From Nocardia aurea (GTDB lineage Bacteria > Actinomycetota > Actinomycetes > Mycobacteriales > Mycobacteriaceae): 64,000 bases of DNA. The translations under genes and the position numbers were made by a program. The stretch spans positions 248,001 to 312,000 of the forward strand of contig NZ_QCYJ01000127.1 in assembly GCF_003123685.1 (NCBI RefSeq), read 5' to 3'. Below are positions 47,670-57,941 of the stretch, piece after piece. Numbering within the stretch: the first letter of the stretch is position 1; each line of letters starts with the position of its first letter. A model generated the notes under the pieces. It had not been told where the DNA came from and searched no databases. It saw nothing but the letters and a program-made list of their open reading frames with translations.

Positions 47670-49171
47670 CAGAAGATTCCCTTCGGGGACCGGGGCGCGC
47701 GGGCGAGCACCCGTGGCGAGACGGTGAACGTGAGCTCCGACAGTTCGTTCGCCGACAGCTCACCCGCGCGCTGAACCACTTCCAGGAAACGGTCCTGCTC
47801 GCCGGGGTCGATCACCCCCTCGGCGAGGGTGCGGAACTTGGCGATGTACTGCTCACGCGCGAACGGCCGCGCACCGAGTGGATGCGCGTCGGCGACCGCG
47901 AGTTCGTCGACGATCACTTCACCGGTCTTCAGGGTGACCTCGGCGCGGGCGCCGAACGCCTTCTCGCCGGGGTCGCTCGAGTGGTAGCGCCGGGTCCATT
48001 CCGGATCCTCGGCGGTGGAGATCTTGCGCCACAACTCCACGGTGTCCGGACGCCGCGCGCGTTCGGGGGCGTAGGAACGCTCGTGATGCCAAGTCCCGTC
48101 CTGCAACGCGACGGCGAAGATGTACATCACCGAGTGATCGAGAGTCTCGCGCGAGGCGGTCGGATCGAACTTCTGCGGATCACCCGAGCCGGTGCCGATC
48201 ACCACGTGGGTGTGGTGGCTGGTGTGCAGCACGATCGACGCGATCTGGTCCAGATCGCCGATGCGGTCACGCAGCCTGCGCGCCAGATCGATCGGGGCCT
48301 GGCTCTGGTATTCGGCGGAATGTTCCTTGGTGTAGGTGTCCAGGATCGCGCGCTTGGGCTCACCCGGGCCGGGCAGCGGCACCGAGTATTCCCTGTCCGG
48401 GCCGCCGAGCAGCCAGGCGATCACCCCGTCCTCGCCCTCCCAGATCGGTGCGGGCGCACCCTCCCCGCGCATCGCGCGATCCACCGCCTCCACCGCCATC
48501 TTCCCGGCGAAGGCCGGTGCGTAGGCCTTCCAACTCGAGATCTCGCCCTTGCGGGACTGACGGGTCGCGGTGGTGGTGTGCAGCGCCTGACCGATGGCGT
48601 GGTAGATGGTCTCGGTATCGAGCCCGAGCAACGTGCCGATACCGGCGGCGGCCGAGGGGCCGAGGTGGGCGACATGGTCGATCTTGTGCTCGTGCAAGCA
48701 GATCGAGCGCACCAGATCGACCTGGATCTCGTACCCGGTGGCCAATCCACGGATCAGATCGCGACCGCAGCGACCGGCGTGCTGGGCGACCGCCAGGATC
48801 GAGGGGATGTTGTCACCGGGGTGGGAGTACTCCGCGGCCAGGAACGTGTCGTGGAAGTCGAGTTCACGCACCGCGACACCGTTGGCCCACGCCGCCCACT
48901 CGGGCGAGAACCGGCCCGCGACACCGAAAACCGTCGCTCCCGGCTGATACGGATGCGCCAGCGCCTGAGCCCGTGCGTTGGACACCGGACGGCGCGTCGA
49001 CGACGCCGCCGCCACCGCCGCGTTGTCGATGATCCGGTTCACGATCATCTCCTCGGTCTCCGGAGCCACCGCGACCGGATCCGCGGCGACCTCCGCGACC
49101 CGCCACGCGAGGTGTTCTTCACGCGGGAAATGCTCGGCGGAACGGTGCGTGCGGACGAGATGATTCTTCAC
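47669..49171 (-). CDS. prpD: 2-methylcitrate dehydratase
   Basis: A 500-residue MmgE/PrpD-family protein with the expected N-terminus (HLVRTHRSAEHFPREEHLAWRVAE), GRFSPEWAAWANGVAVRELDFHDTF, the segment AEYSHPGDNIPSILAVAQH, and the C-terminal lid with VADAHPLGARPFAREQYIAKF. It dehydrates 2-methylcitrate to methyl-cis-aconitate. GTG 49171 follows GGAGG. It is the first gene of the methylcitrate operon. No prpR-type regulator is adjacent. Confidence 0.95.
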   Translation of the reverse strand: MKNHLVRTHRSAEHFPREEHLAWRVAEVAADPVAVAPETEEMIVNRIIDNAAVAAASSTRRPVSNARAQALAHPYQPGATVFGVAGRFSPEWAAWANGVAVRELDFHDTFLAAEYSHPGDNIPSILAVAQHAGRCGRDLIRGLATGYEIQVDLVRSICLHEHKIDHVAHLGPSAAAGIGTLLGLDTETIYHAIGQALHTTTATRQSRKGEISSWKAYAPAFAGKMAVEAVDRAMRGEGAPAPIWEGEDGVIAWLLGGPDREYSVPLPGPGEPKRAILDTYTKEHSAEYQSQAPIDLARRLRDRIGDLDQIASIVLHTSHHTHVVIGTGSGDPQKFDPTASRETLDHSVMYIFAVALQDGTWHHERSYAPERARRPDTVELWRKISTAEDPEWTRRYHSSDPGEKAFGARAEVTLKTGEVIVDELAVADAHPLGARPFAREQYIAKFRTLAEGVIDPGEQDRFLEVVQRAGELSANELSELTFTVSPRVLARAPRSPKGIF

Positions 49172-49277
49172 GGCGAGCGCCTCCAGATATCAATTTCCGG
49201 GTTTCCGAATCGCACGTTACACACGCCCCGAACAGGCAAATAGACCTCGCAACTGTCGATTTTTGGGGAGGATCATC

Positions 49278-49300
49278 TGCGAAGTCGCGTAGGTTGCGAA
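49278..49300. promoter_or_regulatory. Direct TGCGAA repeats upstream of prpD (weak)
   Basis: TGCGAA occurs at 49278-49283 and 49295-49300, 17 bp apart, roughly 110 bp upstream of prpD. Mycobacterial PrpR and RamB sites contain TTGC/GCAA-type half-sites, so this could be a remnant or variant of such a site. Confidence 0.25.
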
Positions 49301-49386
49301 GATGCTCGGGGCCGCGTTCGGCCGTGCGGGATGACAGCCCGGGAACGATGGGTGGCGTCGGAGGCGGCCCGGCCGAATCCGCCGGA

Positions 49387-49611
49387 TCAGCGCAGGGTCA
49401 GATACATCGCGAAGAGAGCCACGAACGCGACGATCAGCAGCAGCGTCGACAGACGCGGCCTGCCGAGCCGTTGCGGACGGGTGCGGCCGAGCCAGACGGA
49501 CTCGACCGACGGGTCGAAGGCGTGCCTGCCCGGCGGTCCGCCGGGGGTGTCGGCGGGCGGGGGGCCGCCCGATACCCCGGAGTCGTCGGAGGAGTCATCA
49601 CCGGATCCCAT
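49387..49611 (-). CDS. Small single-pass membrane protein
   Basis: A 74-residue protein: an acidic, Gly/Pro-rich N-terminal half (GSGDDSSDDSGVSGGPPPADTPGG) followed by a basic stretch RTRPQRLGRPRLS and a C-terminal membrane helix (TLLLIVAFVALFAMYLTLR). The tail-anchored layout and coding bias look real. No family is recognised. It lies between the prp operon and the phosphatase on the same strand. Confidence 0.55.
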   Translation of the reverse strand: MGSGDDSSDDSGVSGGPPPADTPGGPPGRHAFDPSVESVWLGRTRPQRLGRPRLSTLLLIVAFVALFAMYLTLR

Positions 49612-49712
49612 GGATGCACCGTAGCCTCAGTCGGTGTCGTCCCGCCCGGTTTGGCAGCCCGGATTCCGATGCTGTTGCGATTCGGTGATGTAGCCGAACG
49701 CGCTGGGAAGGA

Positions 49713-50789
49713 TCATCCGAAACGACGGTGGAAAGCCTCGCTGTGCGCGCCGGACGCGAGATCGACGGTGACGACACGCAATTCGACCGCGCTCGCGCCG
49801 ACGTCGAGCACCGTGAAACCCAGTTGGTGGTAATTCTCGAACAGCGCCGGGTGTGCGCCGGACGCGGTTCCCGGTTCGTTGCCAACGGTTTTGGCCGCCG
49901 CACCGCTGATGATCTGGCGGGTGCCCTTCGATTCCGGTGTCGGTTCGAGCACCTGGAGCGAATGGTCGTGGCCGGACAGGATGAAATGGCATCGGCCGGT
50001 GACGTATTCCTCGAAGAACCGTTTCGCGTGGATTCCGTTGAGCGGTTCGAAGGTGAACCCTTCGTAGCGCCCCGCGTCACCGTGCGGGCCGTTGCTCAGA
50101 TACGGCTGGTGGGTGCAGGCGATCTTCCAGGTGGCGGGCGAATTCGTGATCGCGTCGTCGAGCCATGCGCGCTGGGCGTTCATGTATTCGCCGTCGACGG
50201 ACCAGTACGGCGAAAACAGCGGCGGCACATAGGCGGCCAGCGGATTGACGTCGAGGACGAAGAATTCGACCACTGGATTCCGTTCCGGCAGCCGCACCGA
50301 GTAATAGCGGCTCGGCATCCACCACCTGGCCGAATTCGCGTGGTATTCCACCTCGTGGTTGCCGCGCAGCAGCCAACCGCCGTCGCCGGGCAGCACCGAA
50401 CTCGTGTCGTGATTGCCGAGCGCCATCGCCCAGGGGAAATCCAGTCCGGCGTTGGGATCTTCGAATTTGCTCGCGAACTGCGGATCGTCCGCACTGTTCG
50501 GTCCGGTCTCGTAGATATTGTCGCCGAGACCCAGTGCCAGCGAAAACGGTGCGCGCCGGTGGTATTCGCGTGCCGCGTCGGCGACCGCCCACTGGGTGCG
50601 GGTTCCGGTGCCCGCGTCTCCGGTGACGAGGACGCGCACGCTGTCCGTGGTCGGGAAGGGGAATTTCCGCACCCCCTCCGCCACCGGGACGGCCTGTGCG
50701 GGCGACAGACCGACGAGCGTGACACCCGCTGCCGCGGCGGCCGCCCCGGCGAGCAGATCCCGCCGACCGATCCCGTGTGCCTCACCCAT
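49713..50789 (-). CDS. Tat-exported metallophosphatase, purple acid phosphatase-like
   Basis: A 358-residue exported metallophosphoesterase. A Tat signal (IGRRDLLAGAAAAAAGVTLVG) is followed by the metal motifs VLVTGDAGTG, LGLGDNIYE, ALGNHDTS, then CTHQPY and LSGHDHSLQV, in the order of tartrate-resistant acid phosphatase-type enzymes. It probably releases phosphate from organic esters outside the cell. AGGAGA precedes ATG 50789; 21 further codons upstream are open but lack a signal sequence. It follows recQ on the same strand. Confidence 0.88.
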   Translation of the reverse strand: MGEAHGIGRRDLLAGAAAAAAGVTLVGLSPAQAVPVAEGVRKFPFPTTDSVRVLVTGDAGTGTRTQWAVADAAREYHRRAPFSLALGLGDNIYETGPNSADDPQFASKFEDPNAGLDFPWAMALGNHDTSSVLPGDGGWLLRGNHEVEYHANSARWWMPSRYYSVRLPERNPVVEFFVLDVNPLAAYVPPLFSPYWSVDGEYMNAQRAWLDDAITNSPATWKIACTHQPYLSNGPHGDAGRYEGFTFEPLNGIHAKRFFEEYVTGRCHFILSGHDHSLQVLEPTPESKGTRQIISGAAAKTVGNEPGTASGAHPALFENYHQLGFTVLDVGASAVELRVVTVDLASGAHSEAFHRRFG

Positions 50790-50895
50790 ACCCGTCTCCT
50801 CCAGTCGACTCGTCCGAGGGCCGCGCGAACTCACCGGTCCATCGACCGGCACACACCGTATCCGGGATCTGTCGAGTGCGGAACCGGCCGGGCCG

Positions 50896-52770
50896 TCACG
50901 CCTGCGCCAGAATCTCGAGCACGCCCTCGCCGTACTTGGCGAGTTTGTTCTCGCCGACCCCGTTGACGGTGCCGAGTTCGGCGAGGCTGCCCGGTTTGCG
51001 GGCGGCGATTTCGCGCAGCGTCGCGTCGTTGAAGACGATGTAGGCGGGCATCGCCTGTTCCTTGGCGGTGGCCGAGCGCCATTCGCGCAACTTCTCGAAC
51101 AGCGGCACGTCCCCCGGCGCCATGTCGACGACCGTCTTGGCCTGTTTGGCCGCGCGCGCCGATTTGGCCGGGACGCGCTCGGGTTCGCGGCGCAGCCACA
51201 CCTGACGCCCCTGGAACAGCACTTCGTCGCTGGCCTCGGTCAGGGTGAGCACCCCGTAGTCGCCGTGCACCGCGAGCAGGCCCTGCGCGAGCAACTGCCG
51301 CGTCACCCCGCGCCATTCGACGTCGCGCAGATCGGTGCCGACCCCGAACACCTTCAATTCGTGGTGGGCGTGCTGCGACACCTTGGGGTTCGATTTGCCG
51401 AGCAGGATGTCGACGATGTGACCCGCGCCGAAACGCTGGCCGCGCTCGCGCTCGAGACGCAGCACGGCGGAGAGCATCTTCTGCGCGGCGACGGTGCCGT
51501 CCCACGATTCCGGAGGCGTCAGACAGGTGTCGCAATTACCGCACGACGTGCCGTCCGGCTGGCCGAAATAGGCGAGCAGCTGACCCCGGCGGCAGGACAC
51601 CGTCTCGCACAACGCGAGCATCGCGTCCAGGTGCAACTGGAGTTGCCTGCGGTGGGCCGCGTCACCTTCGGAACTCTCGATCATCTTCCGCTGCTGCACC
51701 ACGTCGTTGAGTCCGTAGACCATCCAGGCTGTCGACGGCAGTCCGTCGCGACCGGCGCGACCGGTCTCCTGGTAGTAGCCCTCGACCGATTTGGGCAGGT
51801 CAAGGTGGGCGACGAAACGGACGTCGGGTTTGTCGATACCCATGCCGAACGCGATCGTCGCGACCACGACCAGGCCGTCTTCGCGCAGGAAACGCGACTG
51901 GTTGGTGGCACGGGTCCTGTTGTCCAGTCCGGCGTGATACGGCACCGCCGTGACGCCGTTCTCGGTGAGGAACGCCGCGGTCTTCTCGACGGAGTTGCGG
52001 GACAGGCAGTAGACGATGCCCGCGTCCCCCGCGTGTTCGGCGCGGATGAAATCGAGCAGCTGACGGTCGGCCCGGTTCTTGGGTTCGATGCGGTACTGGA
52101 TATTGGGCCGGTCGAAACTGGAGACGAAGCGACGCGCGCCGCCGAGATCGAGTCGGTGGATGATCTCGTCGCGGGTCTTCTCCGTCGCGGTGGCGGTGAG
52201 CGCGATGCGCGGCACGTCGGGCCAGCGTTCGTGCAGCACCGAAAGCGCCAGGTAGTCGGGGCGGAAATCATGACCCCACTGCGATACGCAGTGCGCCTCG
52301 TCGATGGCGAACAGCGAGACCTTGCCGCGTTCGAGCAACCGCACCGTCGCCTCGGAGCGCAGCCGTTCCGGCGCCAGGTACAGCAGGTCCAGCTCGCCCG
52401 CCACGAACTGGGCCTCGACCGTCCGGCGCTCGTCCGGAAACTGCGAGGAATTGAGGAAGCCCGCGCGCACGCCGAGCGCGCTGAGCGCGTCGACCTGATC
52501 CTGCATGAGCGCGATCAGCGGTGAGATCACCACACCGACACCGGGGCGCACCAGCGAAGGCACCTGGTAGCACAGCGATTTTCCGCCGCCGGTCGGCATC
52601 AGGACCAGCGCGTCCCCACCCGCGATCACATGCTCGACGATCTCGCGCTGATCACCGCGGAAATCGTCGTAACCGAACACTCGGCCCAGAACCTCTTGCG
52701 CCGCACCGGTTCCGGCGCCGATCGAGGATTCGTCGGTCACCACAGCCGCGGATGTGTCGGGGGGAGTCAC
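50896..52770 (-). CDS. recQ: ATP-dependent DNA helicase RecQ
   Basis: A 624-residue RecQ helicase. Walker A is LMPTGGGKSLCYQVP, the DEAH box is IDEAHCVSQWGHDFRP, and motif VI is QETGRAGRDG. The zinc-binding RQC cysteines are in ETVSCRRGQLLAYFG and CGNCDTC, followed by the winged helix; a C-terminal HRDC domain begins near PLFEKLREWRSATAKEQ. It unwinds recombination intermediates. GTG 52770 is chosen because TAGGAT ends 7 nt upstream, a leaderless arrangement; an in-frame ATG at 52779 is the alternative. Confidence 0.95.
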   Translation of the reverse strand: MTPPDTSAAVVTDESSIGAGTGAAQEVLGRVFGYDDFRGDQREIVEHVIAGGDALVLMPTGGGKSLCYQVPSLVRPGVGVVISPLIALMQDQVDALSALGVRAGFLNSSQFPDERRTVEAQFVAGELDLLYLAPERLRSEATVRLLERGKVSLFAIDEAHCVSQWGHDFRPDYLALSVLHERWPDVPRIALTATATEKTRDEIIHRLDLGGARRFVSSFDRPNIQYRIEPKNRADRQLLDFIRAEHAGDAGIVYCLSRNSVEKTAAFLTENGVTAVPYHAGLDNRTRATNQSRFLREDGLVVVATIAFGMGIDKPDVRFVAHLDLPKSVEGYYQETGRAGRDGLPSTAWMVYGLNDVVQQRKMIESSEGDAAHRRQLQLHLDAMLALCETVSCRRGQLLAYFGQPDGTSCGNCDTCLTPPESWDGTVAAQKMLSAVLRLERERGQRFGAGHIVDILLGKSNPKVSQHAHHELKVFGVGTDLRDVEWRGVTRQLLAQGLLAVHGDYGVLTLTEASDEVLFQGRQVWLRREPERVPAKSARAAKQAKTVVDMAPGDVPLFEKLREWRSATAKEQAMPAYIVFNDATLREIAARKPGSLAELGTVNGVGENKLAKYGEGVLEILAQA

Positions 52771-52918
52771 CCGGCCCATCCTACGAGCGCCGCCGGGACC
52801 ACGCGCCGTCAGCGTAGAGATGACCGGGGCGATCCGCCGAGTTCTCCACATGTGCACAACCGGAATTCCGTGAAACAGCGCACACCGGCCGCCGCCCGGC
52901 GACCGGTGCTCCGAGACG

Positions 52919-53820
52919 CTATTCCCGCACGTAGTAGCGCAATGTCGCGTAGGCGGTGATCGCCGCCACCACGATCCCGAGCGGCGCGATGGTCAGCGCG
53001 ACGGTGGCGATATCGTCGCCGGTGATCCGCGGGAAGACGTTGCTGTCGAACAACGGTCCCAGCGCCCGGTCGATGACCAGCGGTTTGGCGATCAACAGCC
53101 CGACGATCGCCAGCACCGATCCGGCCAGCGCCGAGACCACCGCCTCCATCAGGAACGGCAACTGCGTATACCAGCGGGTGGCACCGACCAAACGCATGAT
53201 GCTCACCTCGGTGCGACGGGTGAAGGCCGCGATCTGCATCATGTTCGCGATCAGCAGCAGCGCCGCCACCGCCATCACCACGGCCAGCCCGAATGCCGCG
53301 TTACGCAGGCCGTCGAAGAGTCGCAGCAGCCGGTCGACGAATTCACGATCGTTGGCGACGAGTTTCACGCCCGGACTGTCGTGGAAGGTGTTGTAGATGC
53401 GTTCGTACTGGTCGCCATCGGTCATCTTGACCCGCATCGAGGCGGGCAGCCGCGTCTCGGAGAGGTACTGCACCGTCTCGGGCTGATCCTCGAAGAGTTC
53501 CTTCACCTCGTCGAGCGCGGCCGCGCGATTGACGAATTGGACGCTGACCACGCCGGGGGCCTTCTTCATATCCGCGAGCAGCGTTCGGCACGGTTCGGCC
53601 GCGCAGTCGGGATCGGTCTCGGAGATCACATCGTCGAGGAAGAATCGCACCTCGAGCCTGCTGGTGAAGTACTGCTCGGTCTTGTCGGCCATACGCACCG
53701 ACAGCAGGCCGCCGCCGAGCATCGCCAGCGATACCGCGGTGGTCAGGATCATCGCGACCGTCATCGTCACATTGCGACGCAGGCCGGTGAGAACCTCGCT
53801 GAACAGGAAATTCGCGCGCA

Positions 53821-53821
<1 letters not shown>
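52919..53821 (-). CDS. ftsX: Cell division protein FtsX
   Basis: A 300-residue four-helix membrane protein, the permease-like partner of FtsE. The first helix is at about 20-45, an extracytoplasmic domain spans about 45-170 (with MKKAPGVVSVQFVNRAAALDEVKELF), and three helices close the protein (AAFGLAVVMAVAALLLIANMMQIAAFTRRTEVSIMRLVGA is the helix 2 and coupling region). FtsEX activates septal peptidoglycan hydrolases such as RipC in mycobacteria. Its ATG overlaps the ftsE stop codon by one base. Confidence 0.95.
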
Positions 53822-54510
<689 letters not shown>

Positions 54511-54560
54511 GGGGAGCCAGTGTAACCAGACCGGCCCCCCGATCCGCGGACTCGATCGGA

Positions 54561-54758
54561 CTACTGTTTGGCGGGCTCGGAAATCGTCGCCGCCGGAGAC
54601 GTGTTGATCAACACACCCGTGCCGATCGGCGGATGCTGATCGGGTTTGACGAACAGATAGAGAACGAACGTCGCGATCCAGGTTGCCATCAGGACCGCGG
54701 TCGACTTGCTCGGTTTCACCGTTTCTCTCAGGATCACTGTCGTTTTAAGTGGACTCAC
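54561..54758 (-). CDS. Small membrane protein in the prfB-ftsEX row
   Basis: A 65-residue protein from GTG 54758, preceded by an excellent GGGAGGG site; its first 14 bases overlap the end of the mscS-like gene in another frame. One membrane helix (STAVLMATWIATFVLYLFV) is followed by a Pro/Thr/Ser-rich tail. A small proline-rich membrane protein occupies the same position in mycobacteria, as I recall. The function is unknown; position suggests a link to FtsEX or to the channel. Confidence 0.75.
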   Translation of the reverse strand: MSPLKTTVILRETVKPSKSTAVLMATWIATFVLYLFVKPDQHPPIGTGVLINTSPAATISEPAKQ

Positions 54759-55593
54759 TGATTCCCTCCCGGCGTAGCGCCGCGGCGACTCGCACCCGCA
54801 GCTCTCGGCCGACTTCGAATTGCTTACCCGGCAGTGTGCGGGCAACCATTCGGATATTGATCTGATCCATTGCCAGGTCGTCGATACCCATCACGGTGGG
54901 TTCGTCCAGTAACAACGGCTTCAGTCTCGGGTCTTCGTACGCCCTTGTACCGACCTCGTGCAGTATCTCGTTCACCCTGGTGATGTCGACGGTCGCGGCC
55001 ACCGGGACGTCGATCGCGGCACGGGCCCAATCCTTGGACAGGTTGGTCACTTTCACGATCTGCCCGTTCGGCACGATGATCACTTCGCCGTCGGAGTTGC
55101 GCAGCGTGGTGATCCGCAACGTGACATCTTCGACCGTACCCTCGGCGATCTCGGCCGAACCGGTCACCGCGATGCGAACCACGTCACCGAATCCGTATTG
55201 CCGCTCGGTGATCAGGAAGAATCCGGCGAGGATGTCCTGCACGATGCGCTGCGCGCCGAAACCGAGCGCCGCGCCGAGTACCGCCGCGGGCGCGACGAGT
55301 CCGCTGACCTGAAAGCCCAGACGCTGCAACACTTCCATGCCGACCAGCACGTAGACGATGGTCAGCACCACCCAGGTGAGCACCTGGGCCAGCGCGTGCC
55401 GATGCTTGGCCGCCTCGGATCGCACGAGCGCGTCGCTGCTGTGGAATCCGGAGTCGATCCTGGTGGTGATCCGGTCCCTGACGAAGGTCGCGAAGCGGCT
55501 GAAAAGCACCACACCCAGCATCAGCAGGACGATCTCCAGCCCACTGGATCGCAGCCAGGCCGTGGTGTCCGAAGAGGTTCCGAGCGCGATCAC
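54745..55593 (-). CDS. MscS-family mechanosensitive channel
   Basis: A 282-residue small-conductance channel homologue. About three N-terminal helices end with the pore helix VLGAALGFGAQRIVQDILAGFFLI, rich in Gly/Ala as in MscS TM3; the beta-domain follows (VRIAVTGSAEIAEGTVEDVTLRITTLRNSDGEVIIVPNGQI) and the alpha/beta C-terminal domain. It should protect against hypo-osmotic shock. GTG 55593 is preferred because GGAG lies 8 bases upstream; the frame is open for 13 codons more. The gene is between prfB and the small membrane protein. Confidence 0.88.
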   Translation of the reverse strand: MIALGTSSDTTAWLRSSGLEIVLLMLGVVLFSRFATFVRDRITTRIDSGFHSSDALVRSEAAKHRHALAQVLTWVVLTIVYVLVGMEVLQRLGFQVSGLVAPAAVLGAALGFGAQRIVQDILAGFFLITERQYGFGDVVRIAVTGSAEIAEGTVEDVTLRITTLRNSDGEVIIVPNGQIVKVTNLSKDWARAAIDVPVAATVDITRVNEILHEVGTRAYEDPRLKPLLLDEPTVMGIDDLAMDQINIRMVARTLPGKQFEVGRELRVRVAAALRREGISEST

Positions 55594-55734
55594 CGGATCG
55601 GCTCCGGCAATGTCTCGAGTTCGGCAACACACACGCCAGACAGGCTACAACGACACGGGGCCGAGCACGGCGCGTCACGCCGATACGGCCCCGTCGAGCT
55701 GTCGTGGCGAGGCCGAATTGCAGCCCGCCGCAAA

Positions 55735-56850
55735 TTAATTCGCCTGCTCCCGCATTCTCCAGCGAATCCCCGATTCGATGAAACCGTCGATATCGCCGTC
55801 CAGCACCGCCGTCGGATTGTTCACCTCGTAGTTGGTGCGCAGATCCTTGACCATCTGGTAGGGGTGCAGCACGTACGAGCGCATCTGGTTACCCCACGAC
55901 GCGCCCTCGTTGGTCTTGAGCGCGTCCATCTCGGCGCGCTCCTCGAGCCGTTTGCGCTCCAGCAGTTTGGCCTGGAGCACGCGCATGGCCGAGATCTTGT
56001 TCTGCAACTGGGACTTCTCGTTCTGGCAGGTCACCACGATGCCGGTGGGGATATGGGTCAGGCGCACCGCCGAGTCGGTGGTGTTGACGCTCTGACCACC
56101 GGGCCCGGACGAGCGGTACACGTCCACTCGGATCTCGCCTTCCGGAATCTCGATATGGTCGGTGGTCTCCACCACGGGCAGCACCTCGACCTCGGCGAAC
56201 GAGGTCTGTCGGCGGCCCTGGTTGTCGAACGGGCTGATCCGCACCAGACGGTGGGTGCCCATCTCGATCGAGAGCGTGCCGTAGGCGTAGGGCGCCTTCA
56301 CCGCGAAAGTCGCGCTCTTGATGCCCGCCTCTTCCGCGTAGGAGGTGTCGTACACCTCGACGGCGTAGTTGTGCCGGTCCGCCCAGCGGATATACATCCG
56401 CATCAGCTTCTCGGCCCAGTCCGCGGCGTCGACGCCACCGGCGCCGGAACGGATGTTGACCAGCGCCTCGCGCTTGTCGTACTCACCCGACAGCAGCGTG
56501 CGGACCTCCATGGCCTCCACGTCGCCGTGCAGCGCGACACGTTCGGCATCGGCTTCGGCCAGCGCCGTCGCCATGGCCTCGCCCTCTTCGCCCTCGGCCA
56601 ATTCGTAGAGCACCGGTAGGTCGTCGAGTCGCTGCCGTAACTCCTCCACCCGGCGCAATTCGTTCTGTGCGTGGGAGAGTTCGCTGGTGACCTGCTGCGC
56701 GTGGTCCTGGTCGTTCCACAGGTCCGGATCCGCCGCCTGGTGTTCGAGCTCATCGATGCGGCGGCGTAATTCCTCGATATCGAGGACCGACTCGACCGTC
56801 TTCAGGGTCGCGTCGAGTTCGGCGAGGTCGGCGGAAACGTCAGGATGCAC
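55735..56850 (-). CDS. prfB: Peptide chain release factor 2
   Basis: A 371-residue class I release factor. The stop-codon recognition motif SPF is in VRISPFDNQGRRQTSF and the peptidyl-transferase motif in SSGPGGQSVNTTDSAVRLTH, so it reads UGA/UAA. There is no programmed frameshift: the frame is continuous. GTG 56850 (VHPDVSADLAEL) is chosen over an upstream TTG, since TACGCT ends 8 nt before it and it aligns with known N-termini. It heads the row prfB-mscS-small protein-ftsE-ftsX. Confidence 0.95.
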   Translation of the reverse strand: MHPDVSADLAELDATLKTVESVLDIEELRRRIDELEHQAADPDLWNDQDHAQQVTSELSHAQNELRRVEELRQRLDDLPVLYELAEGEEGEAMATALAEADAERVALHGDVEAMEVRTLLSGEYDKREALVNIRSGAGGVDAADWAEKLMRMYIRWADRHNYAVEVYDTSYAEEAGIKSATFAVKAPYAYGTLSIEMGTHRLVRISPFDNQGRRQTSFAEVEVLPVVETTDHIEIPEGEIRVDVYRSSGPGGQSVNTTDSAVRLTHIPTGIVVTCQNEKSQLQNKISAMRVLQAKLLERKRLEERAEMDALKTNEGASWGNQMRSYVLHPYQMVKDLRTNYEVNNPTAVLDGDIDGFIESGIRWRMREQAN

Positions 56851-56941
56851 GATGTTCAAGCGTAGTCGCCCCGTCTGACCGGCGGCTCTTCAGGCCGGGT
56901 GAGTCGGTTTCCACGGTGGGAACGGCCGAACACCGGCCGAC

Positions 56942-57799
56942 TCAGTCGTTGACCGCGCGCAACGCTCCCGGCCTGCGTCCGTCGAGGGTGTCGAGGGCGG
57001 TCGCGGTGGCCGCGTCGGCCGGTAGGTACACCAGCAATTGCTGATCGTCGTCGGCCGAGAGATCCAGTGTCTCGAAGGCGAGCCGCAGCGCACCGGCCTC
57101 GGGGTGCGCGAGCCGGGTGACGCCGGTCGCGGCGGCCAGGCTCGGAATAGTGTCGACGCGCCCGGTGAATTCGGCGCCCGCCACCACGGTCAGCTCGTCG
57201 ACCAGCGCCGCGACCGCGGGGTCCGCCCGGAACGGCCCCTGTTTGAGCGCGGCGACCACTTCGTCGGCCATGTGATCCCAGTCCGGAAACACGACGCGGG
57301 CGCGGGCGTCGGCGAAGGTGAACACGGCGAGATTCGCCGAATCCGGGTCGTCGAGCAGTCCGGTCGGTTCCATCAGCCGCCGATACCCCTCGGTGTAGGC
57401 GAGCACCTCGCCGAGCCGATTGACCACCACGGCGGGCGCAGGCTCGAGCCGGTCGAGTACGGCACGGACGGTGGGCCGTACGGCCCGGTTCGGCGGTGCG
57501 CCACCGGTACAGCTGAAACCCGGATCGGCCGCCTTGGTCAAACGGTGCAGGTGGACGCGCTCGCTCGGCGTCAACCGCATGGCATCGGCGAGTGCCGACA
57601 GCACCGGCGGCGACGGGCGGCGGTCGCGGCCCTGTTCGAGCCGGATGAGGTATTCGACACTCACTCCGGCGAGAGTGGCGAGTTCGGCGCGGCGCAGACC
57701 GGGGGTGCGGCGGCGCGGTCCGGCGGGCAGGCCGACGGCGGCCGGTGTCACCGATTCGCGCCGGGTCCGCAGGAACAGTCCCAGCTCGTTATCGCTCAC
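56942..57799 (-). CDS. XRE-family regulator, MmyB-like
   Basis: A 285-residue regulator with an N-terminal XRE HTH (GLRRAELATLAGVSVEYLIRLEQGRDRRPSPPVLSALADAMRL, residues about 34-75) and the C-terminal MmyB-like ligand domain (VLAYTEGYRRLMEP, VAALVDELTVVAGAEFTGRVD, HPEAGALRLAFETLDLSADDDQQLLVYLP). This two-domain type often sits next to short-chain or FMN oxidoreductases, as here, where a reductase gene is divergent. The start is GTG. It probably regulates the reductase in response to a small, perhaps fatty, ligand. Confidence 0.9.
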   Translation of the reverse strand: MSDNELGLFLRTRRESVTPAAVGLPAGPRRRTPGLRRAELATLAGVSVEYLIRLEQGRDRRPSPPVLSALADAMRLTPSERVHLHRLTKAADPGFSCTGGAPPNRAVRPTVRAVLDRLEPAPAVVVNRLGEVLAYTEGYRRLMEPTGLLDDPDSANLAVFTFADARARVVFPDWDHMADEVVAALKQGPFRADPAVAALVDELTVVAGAEFTGRVDTIPSLAAATGVTRLAHPEAGALRLAFETLDLSADDDQQLLVYLPADAATATALDTLDGRRPGALRAVND

Positions 57800-57941
57800 T
57801 CTTCGACGGTAACAAGCATAGGAGCGCCCAGGGTGTCCCCGCCACTACCACCCTCGCGGCGGTCTCCCCGGCTCGCGAAGCCGGTCGCACAGTTGATCTC
57901 GACGACCGATCCGGTCGTGAACAGAGCATGAGGAGACAACG

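Noticed and set aside
55735..56859. Programmed frameshift in prfB
   Set aside because: The coding frame is continuous from the start to the stop codon and no in-frame UGA near codon 26 with a slippery site is present.
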